Positions 6,210 through 12,400 of a stretch of 18,021 bases of DNA are shown one piece after another. Location of the stretch: assembly GCA_023267415.1 (NCBI GenBank), contig JAHFNM010000012.1, positions 1 through 18,021 of the forward strand. Reading direction: 5' to 3'. This DNA comes from Candidatus Nomurabacteria bacterium (GTDB taxonomy: Bacteria; Patescibacteriota; Minisyncoccia; Phycocordibacterales; UBA9973). The notes under the pieces are model-generated. The model saw nothing but the letters and a program-made list of their open reading frames with translations, ran no database searches and had not been told where the DNA came from. The translations under genes were made by a program, and so were the position numbers. Within the stretch, counting starts at the first letter, position 1, and the number at the start of each line of letters is the position of its first letter.

Positions 6210-7136
6210 TTACACCCTCAGATATTTTCTGGCTGCCAGGAAACTCGAGAGTGCTCCAACGCCCACACCGAACACCACAAGAACAATGAGAAATTCATAG
6301 ATGTGCGTGAGGTAGTAGGTGAAAAGATTGATACCCTGGAAGAAATCGGTCATGTGTTTGCCGAACCAGTATGTGATGGGCAGGAATATGACGAGAGTGA
6401 GCAGTGTGGCGACAATACCGTAGAGCGTGCCTTCGATGACGAACGGTCCCTGCACGTGGCCTCTCGAAGCTCCTACGAGGCGCATGACGGAAATCTCCTC
6501 GCGCGCGAAGTAGATGGCAAGTCGAACGGTGTTGAAAGTGACGACAACTGAAAGCGCAATGAGGACGAGCATAAGGAGGAATCCAAGTGAGCGTCCTTTT
6601 TTGAGGATTCCATTGATCGTGTCGATCTCGGCTTTGTTCTTGTTGTAGTCGACATGATCGATGATGGATGCCGTGCCGGTGCCAAGCGTGCCGGTGTCTG
6701 CAAAGAAATTGGAAATGCTTTCGTATTGAGAAATATCCTTGGCTTTGATCTCAAGCAGTCCGCCAATAGGATTCTGGTCGAGCACGTCGAGCGCTTGGAT
6801 CGTAGTCGTATCATTGGCATGGCGAGCACGGAAATCCGCTAGGGCATCCTTTTCGGTGACATAGTCGGTGCTTGCCACCTCAGGAAGCGCATTTACCTGC
6901 GTCTGCAATGAAAGAATGGTGGGCTCATCGGCACCGGGAACAAAGTACACAGCTACGTCTACGTTGTTCTCGATGTTTACAAGCGTTGTCTCAAGCACAT
7001 GCTGGAAAAGAAGAACACCAGAGAGCACGGAGAGAGTGATGGTCATCACGATCACAGACGAGAGAGAGACAATGCCGTTTCTCATGAAGTTGAGAAATCC
7101 GGTTCGAACTGTTCGCTTAAAATTGACCATTGGCAT
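6210..7136 (-). CDS. ftsX: cell division protein FtsX (permease-like partner of FtsE)
   Basis: A 308-aa membrane protein with the FtsX plan: a short cytoplasmic N-terminus, TM1 about 22-45, an external domain about 46-185, then TM2 about 187-207, TM3 about 235-258 and TM4 about 280-300. The EEISVMRLVGAS segment after TM2 is the family signature. With FtsE it couples ATP hydrolysis in the cell to control of peptidoglycan hydrolases outside. The ftsE gene is directly upstream with a 56-nt gap. The start is not fixed: an ATG two codons later is possible. TATACT lies 10 nt before the chosen ATG. Confidence 0.94.
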   Translation of the reverse strand: MPMVNFKRTVRTGFLNFMRNGIVSLSSVIVMTITLSVLSGVLLFQHVLETTLVNIENNVDVAVYFVPGADEPTILSLQTQVNALPEVASTDYVTEKDALADFRARHANDTTTIQALDVLDQNPIGGLLEIKAKDISQYESISNFFADTGTLGTGTASIIDHVDYNKNKAEIDTINGILKKGRSLGFLLMLVLIALSVVVTFNTVRLAIYFAREEISVMRLVGASRGHVQGPFVIEGTLYGIVATLLTLVIFLPITYWFGKHMTDFFQGINLFTYYLTHIYEFLIVLVVFGVGVGALSSFLAARKYLRV

Positions 7137-7146
7137 ATGTGTATTG

Positions 7147-7152
7147 AGTATA
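7147..7152 (-). promoter_or_regulatory. possible -10 box directly before ftsX
   Basis: TATACT on the minus strand, 10 nt from the ftsX ATG, in the 56-nt ftsE-ftsX gap. It may give ftsX an extra leaderless message besides cotranscription with ftsE. Confidence 0.35.
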
Positions 7153-7192
7153 AAGTAAAAAAGTAAAAGCTGAAAGTTTTAGGCGCCTGCGG

Positions 7193-7873
7193 CTAGATCA
7201 TATATCTCCCATCCTTGTCGTCGCGTATGACCTTGCCCTTCTCGAGGGTGATCACCCGCTTGCCGATAGAATCCACGACACCCCGGTTGTGAGTGGTGAG
7301 AATAATGGTAGTGCCAAGATCATTGATCTTCTTCAAGATCTGCACGATCTCGTATGTATTGATCGGATCGAGGTTGCCGGTCGGTTCGTCGGCGATGATG
7401 ACTTCAGGCTGGTTGATGATGGCACGGGCAATGGCCAGGCGTTGCTTCTCTCCACCCGAGAGCTGTCCGGGAAAATGCTCGCGCTTTTCCAGAAGTCCGA
7501 CAAGGTCCAGCACATGCGGAACGTCCGCTGCGATCTCTTCGTCGGTCTTACCCGAAGCCTCCATGGCAAAGGAAATGTTTTCGTATGCAGTCTTGTTGCC
7601 AAGAAGTTTAAAATCCTGAAAGACCGTGCCGATGCGGCGGCGAAGCTCGGTAAGCTGACGATTCTTCAAACGGTTGACGTCGAGCGATTCGAAGAACACC
7701 GTGCCTTCGCTTGGCGACTCTTCCGCAAGGATGAGCTTGATGAGCGTGGTCTTCCCTGCTCCGGAGTGACCGACAATGGAGACAAACTCTCCGGCGTTGA
7801 TGGAGAGCGTAATGTCTTCAAGAGCGACCGTATCTTTTGGGTATTCTTTTTTGACTGAGTTGAAGTAGATCAT
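7193..7873 (-). CDS. ftsE: cell division ATP-binding protein FtsE
   Basis: A 226-aa ABC ATPase. Walker A GHSGAGKTT at 35-43, Q-loop Q86, signature LSGGEKQ at 138-144, Walker B VIIADEP at 158-164, D-loop GNLDP, and switch histidine H195. The length and the adjacent ftsX gene make FtsE much more likely than another ABC subunit. It acts at the inner face of the membrane with FtsX during division. The start at 7873 lacks a ribosome site and is preceded by CTACTTTCTAG, shared with pyrG. An extended -10 box lies 56 nt upstream. Confidence 0.95.
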   Translation of the reverse strand: MIYFNSVKKEYPKDTVALEDITLSINAGEFVSIVGHSGAGKTTLIKLILAEESPSEGTVFFESLDVNRLKNRQLTELRRRIGTVFQDFKLLGNKTAYENISFAMEASGKTDEEIAADVPHVLDLVGLLEKREHFPGQLSGGEKQRLAIARAIINQPEVIIADEPTGNLDPINTYEIVQILKKINDLGTTIILTTHNRGVVDSIGKRVITLEKGKVIRDDKDGRYMI

Positions 7874-7929
7874 GATCTAGAAAGTAGGTGGTGATTGGTC
7901 GAAAGCAGTGAACTGCAAACACAAGTGCC

Positions 7930-7938
7930 ATTATAGCA
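7930..7938 (-). promoter_or_regulatory. extended -10 promoter of the ftsE-ftsX unit
   Basis: TGCTATAAT on the minus strand. The predicted start near 7923 gives a leader of about 50 nt before the ftsE ATG. Confidence 0.6.
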
Positions 7939-7943
7939 TATTC

Positions 7944-7967
7944 AAAAATCCTACCGCTGCATGTAGG
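7944..7967 (-). terminator. weak terminator after the DUF218 gene
   Basis: On the minus strand CCTAC, an 8-nt loop, GTAGG, then ATTTTT, 18 nt past the stop of the DUF218 gene and just before the ftsE promoter. The 5-bp stem makes it weak. Confidence 0.45.
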
Positions 7968-7985
7968 CGGGGTAAAAACAATTTC

Positions 7986-8615
7986 TTATCGGCCAAGCAT
8001 TTGCTTGAGTTGTTCAAACGATATTTCGGGGTTGACCGAATAGCCAGGATGTTTTTTGAAGAGCAATTCCCCAACAGCTGCGGTATCTCCTGGACTCATG
8101 ATGAGAAGCGTTTTTTTCAGGAGCTCGGTCGTCTTTTGCTCTCCTGCCGATCGGGCTGTTCTTTCTTCTTCTCCCAATCTGTCATCTGCGGGAACATAAT
8201 CAATCAAATACTCAGGACCAAGCACTGTATCAAAAATAAGCTTTGTTCGAGGTAAATGAAAAAGAGATGTCACTACTACGATATTTTTCCAATTATTTTT
8301 TTCCAAAATGTCGACTTTTGTAAAATAGGCATTGCCAATCGTATCCTTTGATGATCTTTCCATAATGATATCTGGAGTGGAAACCCCGAGAGACTCAGCA
8401 TACTCTTTCATCGCCTCCGCTTCAGAGCGTGGAGGTATGGTTTTTGCATAATCAAGCCAAAAGCCGTAATTTCCGGACAGAATTATTTTTGAAGCGATTT
8501 TTTCTTTGTATAAATCTACTCCTTTTTCAACACGCTTTTTAGTCAACTCCGGCAAAGAACCGTCATTGTTTATTCCTCCGGCTAAAATTATGATTGCATC
8601 TTTCATAGTATCCAT
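7986..8615 (-). CDS. YdcF/ElyC-like DUF218 protein
   Basis: A 209-aa protein. AIIILAGG opens the fold, SKIILSG follows, and PRSEAEAMKEYAESLG and SSKDTIGNAYFTK carry the conserved acidic and Thr/Asn residues. VVVTSLFHLPRTKLIF matches the usual V-T-S-x-x-H-x-x-R motif. DUF218 proteins (SanA, ElyC, YdcF) are linked to envelope or nucleotide chemistry, but the reaction is not established. Unlike SanA or ElyC, there is no membrane segment, so this resembles the soluble YdcF type. It starts 11 nt after prfB and is probably cotranscribed. ATG codons at 8615 and 8606 are both possible starts. Confidence 0.85.
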   Translation of the reverse strand: MDTMKDAIIILAGGINNDGSLPELTKKRVEKGVDLYKEKIASKIILSGNYGFWLDYAKTIPPRSEAEAMKEYAESLGVSTPDIIMERSSKDTIGNAYFTKVDILEKNNWKNIVVVTSLFHLPRTKLIFDTVLGPEYLIDYVPADDRLGEEERTARSAGEQKTTELLKKTLLIMSPGDTAAVGELLFKKHPGYSVNPEISFEQLKQMLGR

Positions 8616-8626
8616 ATCAAAAAGAT

Positions 8627-9505
8627 CTAAAGCTTTTGCTCTGCTTCGATAAACATATCCAGATCCCCTTCGTCGAGAACGCCCTTGGTATCGCTAGTTT
8701 CTACGCCAGTGCGAAGGTCTTTGACGAGCTTGTAGGGATGGAGGACATAGTTCCTGATCTGGTTCCCCCACTCGATCTCCGTGCCACGCGTGCTTTGCAT
8801 ACTCTCAACAAGACTCTTGTGTTCGTCTTCGGCTTTCTTGAAAAGCTTTCCGCGCAAGATCTCCATTCCGCGCTCGCGATTCTGTTCCTGGCTGCGCTCT
8901 TCGCGCACAAGGATCGAGATACCTGTCGGCTTATGCAGGATGCGCACGGCTGTTTCGCGCTTGTTCACATTCTGCCCGCCCGGACCGCCAGCCTTAGCAA
9001 ATTCCACTTCCACATCGCCATCAGCAAGTTCGGGCATAGCCGTCTTTCCGATCTTTGGAATGACTTCAACCAGAGCGAAGCTAGTGCTTCGCTTGCCTTT
9101 GGAATTGAACGGACTGGTGCGAACGAGACGATGCACTCCGCTCTCCCGCTTGAGCATGCCGTACGCATTCTTGCCGCCGACTTCGAATGAAATGTTCTTG
9201 TAGCCGTTATGGTCGTTGGGATGCGAATGAATGACTTCGTATGAAAGATTCTTGCGGGCGAGGAATTTGACGTACATATCGAACAGCATGCGAGCGAAGT
9301 CTTCTGCATCGTCACCTCCAGCGCCGGGGATGATGGTAATGATGGCGGAGCCGCGGTCGAAGACCGCGGCTCCCTCTTTCTTGGCCTTCAATTCGCCAAG
9401 TTCACGGATCATCGCCTGGGCCATATCCTTGTCAGCCCAAAAATCCGCCCCAACCATGGCGATTTCGATTTCAAGGATGCGGGCGTCAAGGTTAGGTGCT
9501 TCCAT
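8627..9505 (-). CDS. prfB: peptide chain release factor 2, short N-terminus
   Basis: A 292-aa protein; RF2 is normally about 365. The stop-codon reading tripeptide SPF is at 131-133 (the RF2 type, reading UAA and UGA). The catalytic GGQ is at 176-178 in KAGGPGGQNVNK, where most RF2s have GAGGQHVN. PGAGGDDAEDFARML (60-74) is the conserved domain 2 entry. About 70 residues of domain 1 are missing. The start at 9505 is supported by TGCTATAAT 8 nt upstream, so the truncation is probably real. The usual in-frame UGA frameshift site near codon 25 is therefore absent. The DUF218 gene follows by 11 nt. Confidence 0.94.
   Translation of the reverse strand: MEAPNLDARILEIEIAMVGADFWADKDMAQAMIRELGELKAKKEGAAVFDRGSAIITIIPGAGGDDAEDFARMLFDMYVKFLARKNLSYEVIHSHPNDHNGYKNISFEVGGKNAYGMLKRESGVHRLVRTSPFNSKGKRSTSFALVEVIPKIGKTAMPELADGDVEVEFAKAGGPGGQNVNKRETAVRILHKPTGISILVREERSQEQNRERGMEILRGKLFKKAEDEHKSLVESMQSTRGTEIEWGNQIRNYVLHPYKLVKDLRTGVETSDTKGVLDEGDLDMFIEAEQKL
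9347..9373. repeat. 12-bp perfect palindrome inside prfB
   Basis: GGAGCCGCGGTC, 3-nt loop, and its exact complement, GC-rich. It encodes about residues 45-53 (GAAVFDRGS) at the join between domain 1 and domain 2. It could be an inserted palindromic element tolerated in frame or an mRNA hairpin. Confidence 0.7.
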
Positions 9506-9513
9506 ATTTGAGG

Positions 9514-9522
9514 ATTATAGCA
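9514..9522 (-). promoter_or_regulatory. extended -10 promoter of prfB, leaderless
   Basis: TGCTATAAT on the minus strand, 8 nt before the prfB ATG. No ribosome site lies between. This supports both the short RF2 and a leaderless message. Confidence 0.6.
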
Positions 9523-9557
9523 GAAATAGAAGCCAGAACGTCTCCATTTCGAATACC

Positions 9558-9585
9558 TTGATTTTTATTGGAATCATAGTATTGT
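9558..9585 (+). promoter_or_regulatory. promoter of the helical-repeat gene
   Basis: TTGATT, 16-nt spacer, TATTGT. The predicted start near 9592 leaves a leader of about 34 nt. Just before the ATG, AACAA and TTGTT can form a small hairpin in place of a ribosome site. Confidence 0.4.
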
Positions 9586-9625
9586 AACGAAGAATCTAAA
9601 AAGTCACCCTTTAACAAAAATTGTT

Positions 9626-10369
9626 ATGGCAATAACTCAAAAAAGCCCAGGGGTAAGAACTCCCCGCCAACAGATAGCAATGTACCTCCTGAAACATGCG
9701 AATGGCAATCAAAGGCTTGTTTCAAAAGCATTTATCTTCCTTCAGAACGAGAGGAACGCCGGACAAGAAGTCCCTGAATATGCCTGGATGCAAGTAGTCA
9801 AAGCATATATACGATTAGGCCTTGCTCCGCTCATGGAAGCTGCTTATCTTTATATACACATCTCAGGCAAAGAAATCCCAAGGGATCAATTCCTGGCTTG
9901 TGGGAGGAATGCAATCAAAAATGGATACCTGCCTTCATCAGTGTATGCATATACGAAAGCAGAAGCGAAAATACCAAGAAAGAAGATCTTTGAAGCAGCG
10001 GAGACTCTTGTCCTTAAAAAAGAAATGTCTGTTTCGGACATGATAAGTCTCTATCAATTGCTCGAGGCGAAATTACCAGAAAGTATCCTACAAAGGGAAC
10101 TTCAGAACGCCCGTGCAACATATAATATAGCGGCATATGTCGGACTCTGCGAATTTTCCGGCATTGAAATGGAAAAATCTTTTCTGGAGGAATGCTTCAA
10201 TCACTATGCGAGTGAATATGAATATAATTTAATGCTTTATGTCGCTGAGCTGCGGGAACTGAACAAGAAAATATCAAATGCGTTCATGCTGAATTTTGTA
10301 AAATCAGCACTTACAGCGGGTAAGGTAAAAAATGTTGAAGCATACCTGAACGAAGCGTTTGGCATATAA
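9626..10369 (+). CDS. hypothetical all-helical, repeat-like protein
   Basis: A 247-aa protein I do not recognise. It has no signal peptide, membrane segment or cysteine cluster. It reads as a chain of amphipathic helices about 30 residues apart, for example YAWMQVVKAYIRLGLAPLME, FLACGRNAIKNGYLPSSVYA and IFEAAETLVLKKEMSVSDMI. This resembles TPR- or PPR-type helical hairpins, so protein or RNA binding is possible, but no diagnostic repeat motif is clear. It is alone on the plus strand with its own promoter and a terminator 20 nt after the stop. The start is the first ATG after the promoter and has no ribosome site. Confidence 0.75.
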   Translation: MAITQKSPGVRTPRQQIAMYLLKHANGNQRLVSKAFIFLQNERNAGQEVPEYAWMQVVKAYIRLGLAPLMEAAYLYIHISGKEIPRDQFLACGRNAIKNGYLPSSVYAYTKAEAKIPRKKIFEAAETLVLKKEMSVSDMISLYQLLEAKLPESILQRELQNARATYNIAAYVGLCEFSGIEMEKSFLEECFNHYASEYEYNLMLYVAELRELNKKISNAFMLNFVKSALTAGKVKNVEAYLNEAFGI

Positions 10370-10388
10370 ATTCATCATCAAAAAATAC

Positions 10389-10417
10389 AAAAAACCTCCG
10401 AAATTCGGAGGTTTTTT
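10389..10417. terminator. bidirectional terminator
   Basis: A6-CCTCCGAA, one-base loop, TTCGGAGG-T6. It closes the plus-strand helical gene and also the tRNA-Thr(CGU) unit arriving on the minus strand. Confidence 0.9.
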
Positions 10418-10433
10418 CATTGCTTTTTTCTTG

Positions 10434-10506
10434 AGCCACCCCGGAGGATCGAACTCCGGACCTACCACTTACGAAGCGGTTGCTCTACCAACTGAGCTAG
10501 GGTGGC
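10434..10506 (-). tRNA. tRNA-Thr(CGU)
   Basis: Acceptor GCCACCC/GGGTGGC, D-arm GCTC...GAGC, anticodon stem ACCGC/GTGGT with loop TTCGTAA giving anticodon CGT, T-arm CGGAG-TTCGATC-CTCCG. Discriminator U; no CCA encoded. Its 5' end touches the stop codon of the HNH gene, so both are probably on one transcript. Confidence 0.93.
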
Positions 10507-10959
10507 TTATTTTATCTTTTTAACAAACAAGCGAGCTTCCTTAACCCTTTTACTCATTGAACGATTTTTTCTTCCGTTACCTTTGTTAAGAGCAGAATAT
10601 GTTGGAGTAAGAGAATCACAATTTGGACAAATCAAACGTAAATTATCTTCGGTATTATTTCTCCAATTACCATCAATATGATCGGCCACAAGAGGAACTT
10701 TTCCTGTCTTCATGTTCTTTTTCGACCACCCACACAAACAACATTTATCGCCAAACTTATCACGCAAATATATTTTAACGCTCGTGGAAACTACTCCTGT
10801 ATTCTGCAACCCATGAATCTTTCCTTCCTTCCATTTTTTAATATAATTTTTTCTTTGATATGCAACCTGACAGGCATTAGTGCAATACTTATAGTATGCA
10901 CGCGCCGGTTCTTTGCCACAATACAAACATGGTGTTCTCGATTTTTTAGGATTCGACAT
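10507..10959 (-). CDS. HNH endonuclease with N-terminal zinc finger
   Basis: A 150-aa protein. A Cys4 finger (C11, C14, C26, C30) is followed by a basic linker, then CCLCGW, the HNH core ADHIDGNWRNN (D93-H94) and NLRLICPNC, with a basic tail. This is the architecture of small phage and homing-type HNH nucleases, which nick or cut DNA. The last histidine of many relatives (CPNCHS) reads Asp here (CPNCDS), so activity is uncertain. The ATG at 10959 is preferred over an upstream TTG because TATAAT ends 6 nt before it. The stop codon abuts tRNA-Thr(CGU), and an intron-split tRNA-Thr(GGU) lies 79 nt upstream. This context suggests a free-standing homing endonuclease, which is inference. Confidence 0.88.
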   Translation of the reverse strand: MSNPKKSRTPCLYCGKEPARAYYKYCTNACQVAYQRKNYIKKWKEGKIHGLQNTGVVSTSVKIYLRDKFGDKCCLCGWSKKNMKTGKVPLVADHIDGNWRNNTEDNLRLICPNCDSLTPTYSALNKGNGRKNRSMSKRVKEARLFVKKIK

Positions 10960-10965
10960 GCTGTA

Positions 10966-10971
10966 ATTATA
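10966..10971 (-). promoter_or_regulatory. -10 box of the HNH gene, leaderless
   Basis: TATAAT on the minus strand, 6 nt before the ATG, directly after the terminator of tRNA-Thr(GGU). Confidence 0.5.
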
Positions 10972-10974
10972 TTT

Positions 10975-11010
10975 CAAAAAACGACCAATTACAAAAACAA
11001 AAGTGGTCGT
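10975..11010 (-). terminator. terminator after tRNA-Thr(GGU)
   Basis: On the minus strand ACGACCA, 16-nt loop, TGGTCGT, then T6. It lies 28 nt past the tRNA 3' end and separates the tRNA from the HNH gene. Confidence 0.75.
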
Positions 11011-11038
11011 ATTTTAAAAATCATTTCAAGGAAAAGGG

Positions 11039-11313
11039 AGCCGTTGTCCGGGATTGAACCGGAGACCTCGTTCTTCGCTTTCTACCTCAGTTTCGCTCGC
11101 TTGAGCTTATAAGAGGGCTAGACTGTATCTTACGCATATCTTTCGACGTAGCGTCCCTTGTCAGTCGTTCGGGCGAAGCACAAACATGTGCTTCGCCACG
11201 GTCTTACCCATTTTGCAGGGCTTTAACCGTAATTCGGGATTCGCGAGCAGGTTTCCCCGCTTGTGGGCTATTCAATAACCAAGAACGTGCTCTACCAACT
11301 GAGCTACAACGGC
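11039..11313 (-). tRNA. tRNA-Thr(GGU), split by a group I intron
   Basis: Exon 1 is 11313-11278 (36 nt) and exon 2 is 11075-11039 (37 nt). Joined they make a 73-nt cloverleaf: acceptor GCCGTTG/CAACGGC, D-arm GCTC...GAGC, anticodon stem CGTTC/GAACG, loop TTGGTAA with anticodon GGT, T-arm TCCGG-TTCAATC-CCGGA, discriminator U. The intron interrupts the anticodon loop between positions 36 and 37. Without splicing no tRNA can form. Together with tRNA-Thr(CGU) it would serve part of the threonine codons. Confidence 0.95.
11076..11277 (-). ncRNA. 202-nt self-splicing group I intron in tRNA-Thr(GGU)
   Basis: Most of the conserved core can be traced. P1 pairs exon end GGU plus intron UA with UAGCC, with the hallmark U-G pair at the 5' splice site. 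P2 is GCGGG-GAAA-CCTGC. P3 is TCCC with GGGA. P4 is ACGGT with ACCGT. P5 is GCCC with GGGT. P6 is an 11-bp hairpin at 11172-11197. P7 is GACTG (11166-11162) with CAGTC (11125-11121). P8 is ACGC with GCGT, and J8/7 is AAGATA. The last intron base is G at 11076, the required terminal guanosine. There is no ORF inside. Small group I introns in tRNA anticodon loops are known in bacteria, including CPR genomes. The subgroup (perhaps IC) is not established. Confidence 0.93.
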
Positions 11314-11325
11314 TTTTGTTCTATA

Positions 11326-11347
11326 AAGTCGGCCTTAGGGCCGACTT
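11326..11347. repeat. 9-bp inverted repeat between the membrane-protein gene and tRNA-Thr(GGU)
   Basis: AAGTCGGCC, TTAG loop, GGCCGACTT. On the minus strand it is followed only by a short T3, so it is at best a weak terminator for the upstream membrane-protein gene. TATAGA at 11325-11320 could be the -10 box of the tRNA. Confidence 0.5.
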
Positions 11348-11365
11348 GGCAATACTACTAGATTA

Positions 11366-11944
11366 TCAGGCTTTTTTCAATCTTCCGCGAAAAATGAAGA
11401 CGCACATGAGAATCGAGAAGAATGTGAGATACGCCGGAAATATCAAGATTCCGTAGCTTGGACGAGCGAAAGCTGCGGCCAAAGAGAGACAATTCCCGAT
11501 AAAAATCAAAATCCAAGTGAGACCGTCTTCGGAAGCTGGATCAAGATATGCTTTTTTGAGTGTCGGTAAAAAGGCAAAGAAGTCACCTACCAGATTGAAT
11601 GACAAGGCCAGGGTCGCATCATGAGTAACTGCATATATTATGACGGCGGCAAGAGAAAGCGCCAGACAAATCTTGTCGAACCGCGAAAGTCCGCCCTTCC
11701 AGTATCGCACAGATACTATTGCAATTGCGAGTGGAAGAATGAAATTGAGAACCGCTAGCGGGACTGTTTCGTGCGCTCCGATGCGCAAATACAGAAAGAG
11801 TGTCACTCCACCAATAAGTGCCCAGAGAACCCAACTTACAGGATGGGGCCTGGTTTTTTTCTTTATTATTGAAAGCACATAGGGCAGGTAGGCAATCACA
11901 TACACACAGCCCGAGACAATGCCGAGAATGCGAAAAATGGACAT
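11366..11944 (-). CDS. six-helix membrane protein, PQ-loop/SemiSWEET-like
   Basis: A 192-aa, very hydrophobic protein with about six membrane helices. Two half-repeats can be seen. The first has AYLPYVLSIIKKKTRPHPVSW (about 18-38) and the second FLPTLKKAYLDPASEDGLTW (about 124-143), each with a helix ending in a conserved proline, a basic short loop and a tryptophan. This is the pattern of PQ-loop and related small transporters, in which the proline kinks a gating helix. The substrate is unknown; sugars or amino acids are handled by relatives. There is no strong ribosome site at the ATG. It stands alone between tRNA genes. Confidence 0.65.
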   Translation of the reverse strand: MSIFRILGIVSGCVYVIAYLPYVLSIIKKKTRPHPVSWVLWALIGGVTLFLYLRIGAHETVPLAVLNFILPLAIAIVSVRYWKGGLSRFDKICLALSLAAVIIYAVTHDATLALSFNLVGDFFAFLPTLKKAYLDPASEDGLTWILIFIGNCLSLAAAFARPSYGILIFPAYLTFFSILMCVFIFRGRLKKA

Positions 11945-11974
11945 ATCTCACATGGTAGCATGGTCTCCCTTTTG

Positions 11975-12105
11975 GCGCAGTCGGCGGGGCTCGGCTATTA
12001 CTTAGCCAGGTACTTTTCAATTCGCAAGCGAATAATGAAAAGTCTTTCGAGCCCCGCACGGAGCAAAGCAGTTTGCTCCTCTCCGGCCAGGTATTTTTGT
12101 ATCTG
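11975..12105. repeat. structured element bounded by copies of the tRNA-Asp 3' end
   Basis: GCGCAGTCGGCGGGGCTCG occurs at 11975-11993 and again at 12105-12123, where it is the 3' end of tRNA-Asp. The 111 nt between hold strong hairpins: GGAGCAAA-GCAG-TTTGCTCC (12060-12079) and ACTTTTCA-ATTCGC-AA-GCGAAT-AA-TGAAAAGT (12012-12043). An outer 10-bp pairing joins 11984-11993 with 12048-12057. GCCAGGTAYTTTT is also repeated (from about 12005 and 12086). No ORF. It could be the trace of an element inserted at the tRNA 3' end, or a small structured RNA processed from the tRNA transcript. Confidence 0.6.
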
Positions 12106-12179
12106 CGCAGTCGGCGGGGCTCGAACCCGTAACCTCTCCCGTGACAGGGGAGTGCTCTAACCAGTTGAGCTACGACTGC
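12106..12179 (-). tRNA. tRNA-Asp(GUC)
   Basis: Acceptor GCAGTCG/CGACTGC, D-arm GCTC...GAGC, anticodon stem CTCCC/GGGAG with loop CTGTCAC giving GTC, T-arm with TTCGAGC loop. Discriminator G, typical of Asp. No CCA encoded. Confidence 0.94.
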
Positions 12180-12201
12180 ATTTTCTCGGATTTTCCGATG
12201 G

Positions 12202-12274
12202 TGTCGGGGGCGAGGATTGAACTCGCGACCCCAGGCTTATGAGTCCTGTGCTCTACCAACTGAGCTACCCCGAC
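12202..12274 (-). tRNA. tRNA with CAU anticodon (elongator Met, or Ile2)
   Basis: Acceptor GTCGGGG/CCCCGAC is fully paired, so it is not the initiator. Anticodon arm CAGGA-CTCATAA-GCCTG has an A-G mismatch at 31-39. T-arm GCGAG-TTCAATC-CTCGC, discriminator A. Met and lysidine-modified Ile tRNAs share this anticodon and I cannot separate them by eye. Confidence 0.9.
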
Positions 12275-12292
12275 ATTCTATTTACAAACGTG

Positions 12293-12363
12293 TTGCGGGG
12301 AGCCGGATCGAACGGCTGTCTTAAGGTTATGAGCCTTACGAGATACCACTTCTCTACCCCGCG
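12293..12363 (-). tRNA. initiator tRNA-fMet(CAU)
   Basis: Acceptor CGCGGGG/CCCCGCA leaves the C1-A72 mismatch that marks initiators, and the D-stem has the A11-U24 pair. Anticodon stem TAAGG/CCTTA with loop CTCATAA, T-arm AGCCG-TTCGATC-CGGCT, A73. The anticodon stem has only two of the three conserved G-C pairs: 29-41 is A-U. The length is 71 nt. Confidence 0.93.
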
Positions 12364-12400
12364 TGTATTGCAAGAATATAGATTTGATTTCTCCGACTTT

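Noticed and set aside
10678..11112. 144-codon plus-strand frame
   Set aside because: It crosses the HNH gene in antisense, a terminator and the second exon of tRNA-Thr(GGU).
11619..12059. 146-codon minus-strand frame overlapping the membrane-protein gene
   Set aside because: The other frame has six clean hydrophobic helices; this one is compositionally odd and reaches into the tRNA-Asp repeat element.
11976..12105. Second group I intron beside tRNA-Asp
   Set aside because: tRNA-Asp is complete without it, there is no P7-like pairing or terminal-G splice junction, and only the tRNA 3' end is duplicated.
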